From Bacteroidota bacterium (GTDB lineage: Bacteria > Bacteroidota > Bacteroidia > Bacteroidales > VadinHA17): 64,000 nucleotides of DNA. The notes under the pieces are model-generated. The model searched no databases. It was given only the letters and a program-made list of their open reading frames with translations, and was not told the origin of the DNA. The DNA lies in contig JADFDS010000002.1 in the NCBI GenBank assembly GCA_018262715.1, positions 1 to 64,000 of the forward strand, given 5' to 3'. Below, piece after piece: positions 37,714 through 45,597 of this stretch. The position numbers and the translations under genes are program-made. Each line of letters begins with the position of its first letter. The first letter of the stretch is position 1.

Positions 37714-38496
37714 ATGTCCACTTTCCTTTTTGACAGCATTGTGTTCGGGCCGGTGCACAGCCGCCGGCTGGGCGTATCCCTCGGGATAAACCTCCTTCCC
37801 GTCACCCGCAAGGTGTGCTCCTTTAATTGTATATACTGCGAGTGCGGCTGGACACCGGGCAAACCGGGGCCTAAGGAAAAGCTTCCGACACGCAGCGAAG
37901 TCCGCGATGCCCTTAGAAAGAAACTTTCCGGGATGAAGGAGCAGGGCAAGGCCCCGGATGTTATCACCTATGCCGGAAACGGCGAACCTACACTGCACCC
38001 CGACTTCGCCGTGATAATAGATGACTCCCTGGCACTGCGCGATGAGTTCTTCCCCGCGGCAAAGGTGTCAGTGCTCTCCAACGGTTCCATGCTCCGCCTG
38101 AAAAGCGTTCGTGAAGCGCTGAAGAAAGTTGACCAGAACATGCTCAAACTTGATTCGGCACTGCCGGATACTGTCAGGCAGATTAACCAGCCGCATGTGA
38201 AAACTGACCTTGCCAGGTATGAAGAGTATATCAGGGAGTTCAAGGGCAGGTTTATCATCCAGACCCTCTTCGTCAGGGGTGAGTGCGACGGCCGGACGGT
38301 TGACAACACCACTGAGGAAGAGATCACCGCATGGCTGGAAGCCATATCCAGGCTCAGACCTCAGCAGGTGATGATATACACCATACACCGCGATACGCCG
38401 CTGGGCAACAGTCTCAGAAAAGTGCCGGTAAGCGAACTCAATGCCATCGCCCGCAGGGTCAGCCAGTTGGGTATCACCACAACCGTCTCGGGATAA
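37714..38496 (+). CDS. Radical SAM protein (MoaA/TYW1-like group)
   Basis: The 260-residue protein has the radical SAM cluster motif CxxxCxxC in CSFNCIYCECGW, binding a 4Fe-4S cluster and S-adenosylmethionine. TYAGNGEPTLHP matches the GGEP motif of the family, and LSNGSML is a conserved strand. It belongs to the group usually annotated only as radical SAM protein; the substrate is unknown. The glycosyltransferase gene begins 5 bp after its stop. Confidence 0.88.
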   Translation: MSTFLFDSIVFGPVHSRRLGVSLGINLLPVTRKVCSFNCIYCECGWTPGKPGPKEKLPTRSEVRDALRKKLSGMKEQGKAPDVITYAGNGEPTLHPDFAVIIDDSLALRDEFFPAAKVSVLSNGSMLRLKSVREALKKVDQNMLKLDSALPDTVRQINQPHVKTDLARYEEYIREFKGRFIIQTLFVRGECDGRTVDNTTEEEITAWLEAISRLRPQQVMIYTIHRDTPLGNSLRKVPVSELNAIARRVSQLGITTTVSG

Positions 38497-38501
38497 CAGC
38501 C

Positions 38502-39662
38502 ATGAACGGGATGAAAGTCCTGATAAGCCCTCTCAGCTGGGGTTTCGGCCATGCCGGAAGGATGATACCCCTTGCGATGGAGTTGGAACGAAGGGGCTGT
38601 GAGGTGGTCTTCGCAGCTGATGCACCCCTGACCGAAATGATCGTAAGGGAGCTGCCGGGTATCAAAACGGTTGAAATTCCGGGCCTCAGGATCAGGTACT
38701 CCCGTTACCTGCCACAGTATGTCAGCATCTTTCTGCAATTGCCTGTCATAGTTGCGTCCGCGGTAAGGGAACATGCCACCCTCCGCAGGCTGGCGAAAGA
38801 ACTTGACCCGATGGTGATCATCTCTGATAACCGGTTCGGCTTCTGCCATAAGAAAATCTTTTCAGTCTATGTCACCCACCAGGTGAGGATCGCTTTCCCC
38901 GCGTTCCTCGCGTTCCTGGAGCCGCTGGCTGCGTGGATGCACCGGATGATAATCAGCAGGTATGATCTCTGCCTGGTGCCTGATTATCGCGGCAGCGAAA
39001 ATCTTTCGGGAAGGCTCTCGCATGGCGGCAGGCTTCCTGCGAATGTTGCCTTTATCGGGCCCCTCTCAAGGTTTGGAGTTGCCGGTACTGAACCGTTTCC
39101 GCCCTGCCGGATGAAGAGTGGACCATTATCGCCCTGCCGTACGAAGAGTGAACCATTGTCGCCCTGCCGTACGAAGAGTGAACCATTGTCGCTTTCCCGG
39201 GCGAAGAGTGAACCTTTGCAGCCGGACACGGGGGCGCCTCCCTCATCCCTGGCTCAGCCTTATGCCTGCCTTATTCTGTCAGGACCTGAGCCACAGCGAT
39301 CCCTGCTGCTCCGGAAGGTTTCTGAATCTCTGCGGGAATTCCCGCTGGCAGTGCTGAGTGCCACACCTCTGAATACACCTCTGCCTTCCGGCCAGGCAAT
39401 ACATTTATTAACCGGAGCTGAAACAGGCACAATGCGGCAGGTTATTACCGGGGCATCCATGGTGATTGCAAGAACCGGATATACTTCAGTTATGGAGCTT
39501 GTCTCCCTTGGCATGGGAGCAGTGCTTATACCCACCCCGGGACAGACGGAACAGGAGTACCTTGGCAGGCACCTTGACGGACGTTATGGTTTTATCACCA
39601 TGAATCAAAACAGGCTTGAAAGGCTGGCTTCAGTGATCCTACCTGAGCATAAAAAAGAGTGA
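38502..39662 (+). CDS. MurG/GT28-like glycosyltransferase with repeat-expanded linker
   Basis: From the ATG at 38502 the protein has 386 residues (an ATG three codons later is also possible). The N-terminal part, VLISPLSWGFGHAGRMIPLA, and the C-terminal LTGAETGTMRQVITGASMVIARTG segment, split here by the family's loop, have the GT-B fold of MurG-like enzymes. The acceptor and donor are unknown. Between the two domains, at about residues 197-240, lie four and a half copies of a 10-residue unit (SEPLSPCRTK) that are not part of the fold. The gene overlaps the convergent PAP2-like gene by 24 bp. Confidence 0.78.
   Translation: MNGMKVLISPLSWGFGHAGRMIPLAMELERRGCEVVFAADAPLTEMIVRELPGIKTVEIPGLRIRYSRYLPQYVSIFLQLPVIVASAVREHATLRRLAKELDPMVIISDNRFGFCHKKIFSVYVTHQVRIAFPAFLAFLEPLAAWMHRMIISRYDLCLVPDYRGSENLSGRLSHGGRLPANVAFIGPLSRFGVAGTEPFPPCRMKSGPLSPCRTKSEPLSPCRTKSEPLSLSRAKSEPLQPDTGAPPSSLAQPYACLILSGPEPQRSLLLRKVSESLREFPLAVLSATPLNTPLPSGQAIHLLTGAETGTMRQVITGASMVIARTGYTSVMELVSLGMGAVLIPTPGQTEQEYLGRHLDGRYGFITMNQNRLERLASVILPEHKKE
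39090..39220 (+). repeat. 30-bp minisatellite inside the glycosyltransferase gene
   Basis: Four full units (39090, 39120, 39150, 39180) and a partial fifth encode variants of SEPLSPCRTK in frame. Units 2 and 3 differ at only two or three bases, so expansion was recent. Because 30 is a multiple of three, changes in copy number alter linker length without a frameshift. Confidence 0.92.
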
Positions 39663-40331
39663 CAGGCCCATTATCACTGTCCCGGCGGCCAGTCCTGCCC
39701 AGACCTCCGAGGGCGAATGATCACCGAGGTATATTCTTGATGACATCACTGCTCCGGCTGTTAGCGCAACGGCTACAGCCTGCCAGAGCATGCTGATGTT
39801 GTACACTGCCGCCATGAAGATAACCAGCACCATCAATCCCCCGATGCCTGAAGCATGCAGCGAGATCCTGTAAAACATTGTTATCAGAAGTGTGCTGAAT
39901 GTGACAATAGCTATTGAGATGAAAAAAGCCCTGAAGAGACCTGGAACCTGCATCCTTAGCAGAATGAAGGCTGTCAGGCTGTACATCAGAAGTGAAAATG
40001 AAAGCAGGATTACCCTCTCATTGCGGTCGCGGGCATTGAATGTTTTGATGGCGCCCCGGGCGTAAAGGACAGTTGCGAGGGCCATTGGCATAAGCAGGTT
40101 ATTGGCCATCACAAGTATTAAAATCATCCTTTTGATCTGGGGGGGAAGAAATGAGTGCAGCGTGTGTGCGCTGTAAATAATCAGCAGTCCGTACAGCGGC
40201 AGGAATATCGGGTGAAAAACAACTGAAAGTATTTCAGCCGCTCTCTTCAGCCACTGTTCATTGCCCGGATGCATCCTGCTCTCCTCCTCACCTCTGCCAT
40301 TGCCAGGCAGTCCATTGTCTCCGGGGTTCAT
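39639..40331 (-). CDS. PAP2-like membrane protein
   Basis: The 230-residue protein has about six membrane segments and ends with SRIYLGDHSPSEVWAG, which resembles the third motif of PAP2 phosphatases. The first PAP2 motif (KxxxxxxRP) is not obvious, so activity is uncertain; it may act on lipid phosphates. The start at 40331 is preceded by an AGGAGA purine run six bases away. An internal ATG at 40274 is possible. It is the last gene of an asnS-rpoN-PAP2 run and overlaps the convergent glycosyltransferase gene by 24 bp. Confidence 0.72.
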   Translation of the reverse strand: MNPGDNGLPGNGRGEEESRMHPGNEQWLKRAAEILSVVFHPIFLPLYGLLIIYSAHTLHSFLPPQIKRMILILVMANNLLMPMALATVLYARGAIKTFNARDRNERVILLSFSLLMYSLTAFILLRMQVPGLFRAFFISIAIVTFSTLLITMFYRISLHASGIGGLMVLVIFMAAVYNISMLWQAVAVALTAGAVMSSRIYLGDHSPSEVWAGLAAGTVIMGLSLFFMLR

Positions 40332-40407
40332 TTTATCTCCTTCCTAATCCTGAAAATCTCAACCAGCCAGAATGCTCTGCTGCCTATTTTATCTCCTTCC
40401 TCATCCT
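40330..40407 (-). repeat. Duplicated 22-bp end of rpoN forming the PAP2-gene start
   Basis: The sequence at 40386-40407, the last codons of rpoN, recurs at 40330-40351 with one mismatch, 56 bp away. On the minus strand both read AGGAT(G/T)AGGAAGGAGAT followed by AAAAT. In the second copy the last bases become the ATG context of the next gene. Confidence 0.85.
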
Positions 40408-41847
40408 TGCAACAGGAATATTCAGCTGTTCCCTGTACTTCGCCACGGTGCGGCGGGCTATCTGGTAGCCCTTCTCCTGTAGAATTTCTGTCAGCTTCTC
40501 GTCCGTCAGCGGCTTGCGCTTATCCTCATTGCTGAGGCACTCCTGCAGTATCCTCTTTATCTCGCGGGTCGATACCTCATCACCGGCATCAGTCTGCATC
40601 CCCTCGGAGAAGAAGAACTTCAGCGGGTAGATGCCGAAATGGGTCTGTATGTACTTGCTGTTCGCCACGCGTGACACCGTTGAAATGTCAAGCCCTGTCA
40701 TCTCGGCCACATCCTTGAGTATCATGGGCTTGAGTTTGGTGTCATCGCCTTCGGTGAAATAATCCTTCTGGTACTCGAGGATTGCGTTCATCGTCAGCAG
40801 CAGGGTATTCTGTCTCTGTCTCATCGCATCTATGAACCACCTGGCAGCATCGAGCTTCTGTTTCACGAACATGATGGCGTCACGGTTCTGCTTGCCAGCC
40901 TTCTTGTCACGGGAGTATGTCTCAAGCATCTCACTGTAATCCCGGTTGATCTTCAGTTCGGGGATGCTCCTGTTGTTCAGGCTGAGCTCAAGGCCGCTGT
41001 CACTCTGTTCAAGGATGAAGTCAGGAATTATATGCTGTGCCGATCTGGCATACGGGTCGCTTATGGTGCCGCCGGGCTTGGGATTGAGTTTCAGGACTTC
41101 GTCAATGATCCCTTTCATCTCGCTCTCGCCGATCCCCATCCTGTTCATGATCTTTTCATAGTGCCGCCTGGAAAACTCTTCGAAGTAATCTGTAAGAACA
41201 GTTTTGGCAAGAGTCACGGAGGGGACAGACTGGTCTTTCCTCCCTATCTGAAGCAGCAGGCATTCGCGAAGGTCACGGGCACCAACGCCAGCCGGTTCCA
41301 GATCCTGTATTATCCTGAGTATCGCATTCAGCTCGTTGACATCTGTGGTGATGTTCTGCAGGAATGCAAGGTCATCAACCATGTTCTCCACCTCGCGGCG
41401 GAGGTAGCCGTCGTCGTCTATGTTGCCGATGATATACTCACCAAGGAGGTCCTCCCGCTCGGTGTCTGTGCGAAGGTTGAACTGCTGTATCAGGTTTTCG
41501 TGGAATGATGATCCGGCGGCATATGGAATATCTTCGCGCCGTTCATCATCTTTCGATGCGTTGTTGACCTGAAGCCTGTAATCAGGGATATCCTCGTCAT
41601 TCAGGTAATCATCGAGGGCAAACTCATCCTGTTCGCGTTCTGCCTGTTCGTCATCAACCTCATCGTCATCCTCATCGCCCTGTACCTCATCCTCTTCAGG
41701 CCCCTCTTCCAGGGCGGGATTCTCCTCCAGCTCCTTCTTGATACGCTCCTCCATCTGCATGGCAGGCACCTCCAGCAGCTTGATCATCTGGATCTGCTGC
41801 GGGGAGAGCTTCTGTAGCAGTTTCTGCTGGAGTTTCTGGTCGAGCAT
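40384..41847 (-). CDS. rpoN: RNA polymerase sigma-54 factor
   Basis: Sigma-54 directs RNA polymerase to -24/-12 promoters activated by enhancer-binding proteins. The protein has 487 residues. The glutamine-rich activator region is at the N-terminus (QKLQQKLLQKLSPQQIQMIK), followed by a very acidic stretch at about residues 46-76. A core-binding domain follows, and the DNA-binding domain ends with the RpoN box ARRTVAKYRE at residues 464-473. It lies 20 bp after asnS. No sigma-54 activator gene is visible in this window. Confidence 0.96.
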   Translation of the reverse strand: MLDQKLQQKLLQKLSPQQIQMIKLLEVPAMQMEERIKKELEENPALEEGPEEDEVQGDEDDDEVDDEQAEREQDEFALDDYLNDEDIPDYRLQVNNASKDDERREDIPYAAGSSFHENLIQQFNLRTDTEREDLLGEYIIGNIDDDGYLRREVENMVDDLAFLQNITTDVNELNAILRIIQDLEPAGVGARDLRECLLLQIGRKDQSVPSVTLAKTVLTDYFEEFSRRHYEKIMNRMGIGESEMKGIIDEVLKLNPKPGGTISDPYARSAQHIIPDFILEQSDSGLELSLNNRSIPELKINRDYSEMLETYSRDKKAGKQNRDAIMFVKQKLDAARWFIDAMRQRQNTLLLTMNAILEYQKDYFTEGDDTKLKPMILKDVAEMTGLDISTVSRVANSKYIQTHFGIYPLKFFFSEGMQTDAGDEVSTREIKRILQECLSNEDKRKPLTDEKLTEILQEKGYQIARRTVAKYREQLNIPVARMRKEIK

Positions 41848-41867
41848 GGAGTCTATTGTTCAGCAGT

Positions 41868-43253
41868 TTAGAATTCAGCGTTCCTGGGAGTACGCGGGAA
41901 CGGTACCACATCGCGGATGTTAGACATACCGGTCATGAAAAGAATCAGCCGCGCAAAGCCAAGTCCAAAGCCCGAATGCGGTGCGGTGCCAAACTTTCTG
42001 GTATCAAGGTACCACCACAGATCCTTCAGCGGCAGGTTCAGCTCCTCAATCCTTCGCGTCAGCTTATCCAGCTCCTCCTCCCTCTGCGAACCGCCTATTA
42101 TCTCGCCGATGCCGGGGAAGAGCACATCCATGGCCCTGACAGTTTTGCCGTCATCATTCTGCTTCATGTAAAAAGCCTTGATGTTCATCGGGTAATCGGT
42201 AAGTATCACCGGTCTCCTGAAGTGTGTCTCCACGAGATAACGCTCATGTTCTGCCTGCAGGTCACGGCCCCAGCCCACGGGATACTCCCACTTGCGGCCG
42301 GCAGCCTCCAGGATCTTAACAGCCTCCGTGTAGGTCAGCCTCATATAGCTGTTGGCAAGCACGAACTCAAGCCTCTCAATCAGGCCATTGTCAATCATTT
42401 TGTTGAGAAACTCCAGGTCTTCACGGCAGTTGTCAAGTCCATACCTGATGAGGTACTTTGTAAAATCCTCAGCGAGGTCCATGTTGTCTTTTATATCCCA
42501 GAAGGCCATCTCCGGCTCAATCATCCAGAACTCGGCCAGGTGGCGCGGGGTATTTGAGTTCTCTGCGCGGAATGTGGGGCCGAAGGTATAGATCTCGCCA
42601 AGCGCCAGGGCACCAAGCTCACCCTCGAGCTGGCCGGAAACAGTAAGGTTGGCCGGTTTCCCGAAGAAATCCTGCTCATAATCTACTGTACCGTCCTTTT
42701 TGCGGGGCAGGTTTTCAAGGTCGAGGGTGGTTACATGGAACATCTCACCGGCGCCTTCTGCGTCACTGCCGGTAATAATGGGTGTATGCAGATAATAGAA
42801 TCCTCTGTCATTGAAGTACTTGTGTATGGCATAGGCCATGGCGTGACGTATCCGCATCACAGCTCCGAATGTGTTCGTGCGGAAGCGCAGATGGGCTATT
42901 TCCCTGAGGAATTCCATCGAATGACCCTTTTTCTGCAGCGGGTACGTTTCCGGATCACATTTGCCATAAATTGTGATATCCGATGCGTTGATCTCCACGT
43001 TCTGGCCTTTGCCCTGCGACGGTACCAGGGTACCGGTCACAGCCAGGCTGGCACCGGTGGTAATGTCTTTCAGCAGGTCAGCGGAGAAGCTGTTTATATC
43101 AATGACAATCTGAATGTTGTTAATCGTCGAGCCGTCATTCAGCGCCACGAATGCCACATTCTTTATCTCTCTCTTTGTCCTGACCCAGCCTTTGACCAGC
43201 ACCTTTTCTCCTGTTACATGGCTGGCAAGCAGTTCCTTTACTTTTTTTCTCAT
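41868..43253 (-). CDS. asnS: Asparagine--tRNA ligase
   Basis: This class II synthetase charges tRNA-Asn. The protein has 461 residues: an OB-fold anticodon-binding domain (about residues 15-110, [12 protein letters not shown]) then the catalytic domain with motif 2 ([20 protein letters not shown]) and motif 3 ([15 protein letters not shown]). Asn rather than Asp specificity is inferred from the motif context ([23 protein letters not shown]). The minus-strand -7 element TATTTTTG is at 43280-43287. rpoN follows by 20 bp. Confidence 0.95.
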   Translation of the reverse strand: MRKKVKELLASHVTGEKVLVKGWVRTKREIKNVAFVALNDGSTINNIQIVIDINSFSADLLKDITTGASLAVTGTLVPSQGKGQNVEINASDITIYGKCDPETYPLQKKGHSMEFLREIAHLRFRTNTFGAVMRIRHAMAYAIHKYFNDRGFYYLHTPIITGSDAEGAGEMFHVTTLDLENLPRKKDGTVDYEQDFFGKPANLTVSGQLEGELGALALGEIYTFGPTFRAENSNTPRHLAEFWMIEPEMAFWDIKDNMDLAEDFTKYLIRYGLDNCREDLEFLNKMIDNGLIERLEFVLANSYMRLTYTEAVKILEAAGRKWEYPVGWGRDLQAEHERYLVETHFRRPVILTDYPMNIKAFYMKQNDDGKTVRAMDVLFPGIGEIIGGSQREEELDKLTRRIEELNLPLKDLWWYLDTRKFGTAPHSGFGLGFARLILFMTGMSNIRDVVPFPRTPRNAEF

Positions 43254-43394
43254 TTTAAATGATCATCGCATTATGCAGGCAAAAATAGCATTTTGTTCCT
43301 GTTGCCATACTGATCTTCGCACAAATGGCACTGTTTTTGTGCTCAGACGCAATTTTTCAATAGGTGGCGGCGTTTTTCAATGGTACCGGTATAG

Positions 43395-43426
43395 CTTGAC
43401 TTAATCAGGCAAAAAGGGTAATTTTA
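43395..43426 (+). promoter_or_regulatory. Candidate promoter for the universal stress protein gene
   Basis: TTG at 43396-43398, a 20-bp spacer, then TAATTTTA at 43419-43426, one mismatch from TAnnTTTG, 26 bp upstream of the ATG. The other bases of 43254-43394 hold only the asnS promoter element. Confidence 0.4.
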
Positions 43427-43452
43427 CTGTTCTAACTGTAAACGTTTATATT

Positions 43453-44295
43453 ATGGAAGTCGACAGCAAGATCATTGTGGTGCCATGGGATTTCACCCCG
43501 GTGACTGAATATGCATTGCAGCATGCCATCAAGATTTCGCTTATGACGCGAAATGAAATCTGCCTGCTGCATGTTGTTGAGAAAATCACCAGCGACGGAG
43601 GGATGAAGGCCAAGCAGGCTGCCATGGAAAACAGGGGGAATGATGTTGAGCGCAGGTTTGGCGTAAAGGTCAAGACTCATGTTGCCAGGGGTACCATCTT
43701 CAAACAGATTCCTGAATTTGTCAATGACCGAAAGGCATCTCTGGTGGTTATGGGTACGCACGGCATGAGCGGCATGCAGAAGCTTACCGGCAGCTGGGCG
43801 CTGAAAGTCATCGCAAAGTCGAAGGTGCCCTATATAGTGGTCCAGGCCCCGCCGGCTGATAATGAAAAGTATCATGACATTGTGTTCCCGGTCGACTTCC
43901 GGGCGGAGGAGAAGGAGAAGCTCTCCATGGCCATCTTCATGGGAAAATACTTCGACTCCAAGATCCACATCCTGAAAGCCGTCAGGAAAGATGACTCCCT
44001 GGCAAAAAAGACCAACCTGAACCTGAACTATACTGTCAGGATGCTCATTCAGAATAATATAGAGTATGAGATTCGTGAGGAACCGGCTGACAAGCTGGGC
44101 GAACGCGCCCTTGAGGTGGCCCAGGAGATCAAGGCAGACCTGGTGCTGATCATGACCACCAAGGATATCACTTTTGCCGACTATGTCTGGGGCGCCAAGG
44201 AGCAGTACATCATCGCCAACAGCTCGAAGATACCTGTCTGCTGCGTGAACCCGACCTCGGCATTTGCCAACCTCGGTCAGTTCATGTACGGCTAG
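43453..44295 (+). CDS. Universal stress protein (tandem UspA domains)
   Basis: The 280-residue protein has two UspA domains (about residues 3-140 and 145-275). The first carries VVPWDFTPVTEYALQHAI and the nucleotide-binding VMGTHGMSG; the second carries VFPVDFRAEEKEKLSMAI but a degenerate binding loop (IMTTKDITF). Tandem UspA proteins are cytoplasmic and respond to stress; the target is unknown. It is monocistronic, with heptamer arrays directly after the stop. Confidence 0.9.
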   Translation: MEVDSKIIVVPWDFTPVTEYALQHAIKISLMTRNEICLLHVVEKITSDGGMKAKQAAMENRGNDVERRFGVKVKTHVARGTIFKQIPEFVNDRKASLVVMGTHGMSGMQKLTGSWALKVIAKSKVPYIVVQAPPADNEKYHDIVFPVDFRAEEKEKLSMAIFMGKYFDSKIHILKAVRKDDSLAKKTNLNLNYTVRMLIQNNIEYEIREEPADKLGERALEVAQEIKADLVLIMTTKDITFADYVWGAKEQYIIANSSKIPVCCVNPTSAFANLGQFMYG

Positions 44296-44302
44296 AAATT
44301 GG

Positions 44303-44388
44303 CGATTTTCGATTTTCGATTTTCGAATTAATACCTGAATAAATCGCTAATCGCTAATCGCAATTCGCAATTCGCAAATCGCAATTCA
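44303..44388. repeat. Heptamer tandem arrays, left copy of the island repeat
   Basis: CGATTTT is repeated three times (44303-44323), then after a short break TCGCTAA, TCGCAAT and TCGCAAA units follow up to the gldA start. Bases 44358-44384 are identical over 27 bp to 49572-49598. Confidence 0.88.
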
Positions 44389-44391
44389 ACA

Positions 44392-45102
44392 ATGTCCATT
44401 GTTGTTCAAAACGTCACCAAGAACTATGGGCCGCAAAAGGCCCTGGATGATGTTTCATTCACCATCCCGGCAGGGGAGATTGTAGGTTTCATTGGCCCCA
44501 ACGGCGCAGGAAAGTCGACGATGATGAAAATTATCACCGGCTTCTTTCCCGCAGACGCGGGACAGGTGACGGTATGCGGACTCCCCGCCGGTCCGTCAGC
44601 CAGGGAGATGAGGCGGCAGATAGGCTACCTGCCTGAGAACAACCCTCTCTACCTCGATATGTATGTGAAGGAGTACCTCGGATATGTTGCCGACATTTAT
44701 TCGCCGGGCAGAAAGAGCCGCGAAGCTGTCAGTTCCGTTATTGAGCGCACCGGACTCACCCCGGAACAGGGGAAGAAGATAGGCGCCCTCTCCAAGGGTT
44801 ACCGGCAGCGGGTGGGACTGGCACAGGCACTGATTCACGATCCGAAGGTGCTGATTCTTGACGAGGCCACCACCGGGCTTGATCCCAACCAGATAGTGGA
44901 GATACGTAACCTCATCTCCGAAGCCGGCAAAGAAAAGACCGTGATGCTGTCGACACATATCATGCAGGAGGTGGAAGCCATCTGCAGCAGGGTGATCATA
45001 ATAGACCACGGCCGTATTGTGGCTGACGGCCCCTTGGACGAGATTTCCTCCCTCGCCGGCGCCCGCCTCGAGGAAACATTCAGACAACTGACCGGGAAAT
45101 AG
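44392..45102 (+). CDS. gldA: GldA-like ABC transporter ATP-binding protein
   Basis: The 236-residue protein begins MSIVVQNVTKNYGPQKALDDV and has Walker A (GPNGAGKST), the Q-loop region YLPENNPLYLDMYVKEYL, signature LSKGYRQRVGLAQAL and Walker B (VLILDEATTGLDP). YLPE(N/H)NPLYLD is characteristic of GldA, the ATPase of the GldAFG transporter linked to gliding. GldA is about 300 residues; here the segment between DEISSLAG and the final LEETFRQLTGK is very short, as if about 60 residues were missing. No gldF or gldG follows. A general export ATPase is the alternative. Confidence 0.72.
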   Translation: MSIVVQNVTKNYGPQKALDDVSFTIPAGEIVGFIGPNGAGKSTMMKIITGFFPADAGQVTVCGLPAGPSAREMRRQIGYLPENNPLYLDMYVKEYLGYVADIYSPGRKSREAVSSVIERTGLTPEQGKKIGALSKGYRQRVGLAQALIHDPKVLILDEATTGLDPNQIVEIRNLISEAGKEKTVMLSTHIMQEVEAICSRVIIIDHGRIVADGPLDEISSLAGARLEETFRQLTGK

Positions 45103-45133
45103 CCCGCAGCCAGCAGAACGATCATGCCAGAGA

Positions 45134-45206
45134 ATGCTCATTGAGCATAAAGAATTGTAATACTGCGGTATATAAACAGATCCTCGAAGAGGATCAAGAA
45201 TTGTAA
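45134..45206. repeat. Two hairpins with a shared AAGAATTGTAA tail
   Basis: Hairpin one is ATGCTCA-T-TGAGCAT (45134-45148) and hairpin two is GATCCTC-GAA-GAGGATC (45179-45195). The stems differ in sequence, yet each is followed at once by AAGAATTGTAA (45150-45160 and 45196-45206). The same form occurs at 30789-30861. The first may also end gldA transcription. Confidence 0.75.
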
Positions 45207-45597
45207 AGGCAGACTCACCCCCTCCCCCTGGCCACTCTCCGGACTGTACCCGGTAACTAATTCATTGGCTGCCGATCGAACTCTGCTGCCTCTCCAGCCA
45301 CTTCGAGAGAAAAAGATCTTAGACCGAATTTTCAATATTTAGAGAACAAGAGTATTGGGCCACGATACAGAGCCTCTTTAGCATTATTTATATTATTTGG
45401 AGAACGTCTAAATTAGTTCCCTGCATAAAAATATCCTGAAATTTCATGTCACAAAATCCAGGATTGCGACACGTACGGATGAATGACACCCCTAAAAAGG
45501 AGAGCATCCATCTTTGATTGTGTGGAATACAATTAGTAAGACTGAATGTAAGTATTTGGTTTAATAACTTTTAGCTGCAGATTAAAACTTGTGAATT
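45207..45597. other. Long intergenic stretch with an ATPase gene remnant
   Basis: Apart from the remnant at 45286-45333, I see no gene, RNA or clear promoter here. The last 100 bp are AT-rich, like the following gene. A TTTG and a TAACTTTT occur near 45555-45572 but at the wrong spacing for a promoter. Confidence 0.6.
45286..45333 (-). pseudogene. 3' remnant of an AAA+ ATPase gene
   Basis: On the minus strand this reads ENSV, a stop, then DLFLSKWLERQ, matching the end of the intact ATPase at 48254 (YYSVYDLFLSRWLERQ). About 40 of 46 bases agree. The normal stop after the Gln is lost and the frame runs on about eight codons. Nothing else of the gene is left upstream, so this is a fragment left by deletion or rearrangement. 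Confidence 0.8.

Noticed and set aside
37318-37967. Minus-strand frames with repeated TRLSGSR or PGSPEA units
   Set aside because: They are reverse readings of the 45-bp tandem repeat and flanking genes, opened by the 15-codon period.
38984-39357. Open frames with RQGDNGSLFV-type repeats opposite or beside the glycosyltransferase gene
   Set aside because: They arise from the 30-bp minisatellite, which is open in several frames; the glycosyltransferase frame has recognisable domains on both sides.
41856-42557. 233-codon plus-strand open frame opposite asnS
   Set aside because: asnS has all expected synthetase motifs on the minus strand; this frame has none.
45138-45335. 65-residue minus-strand open frame after gldA
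   Set aside because: It reads a different frame across the ATPase remnant and has no recognisable start or domain.
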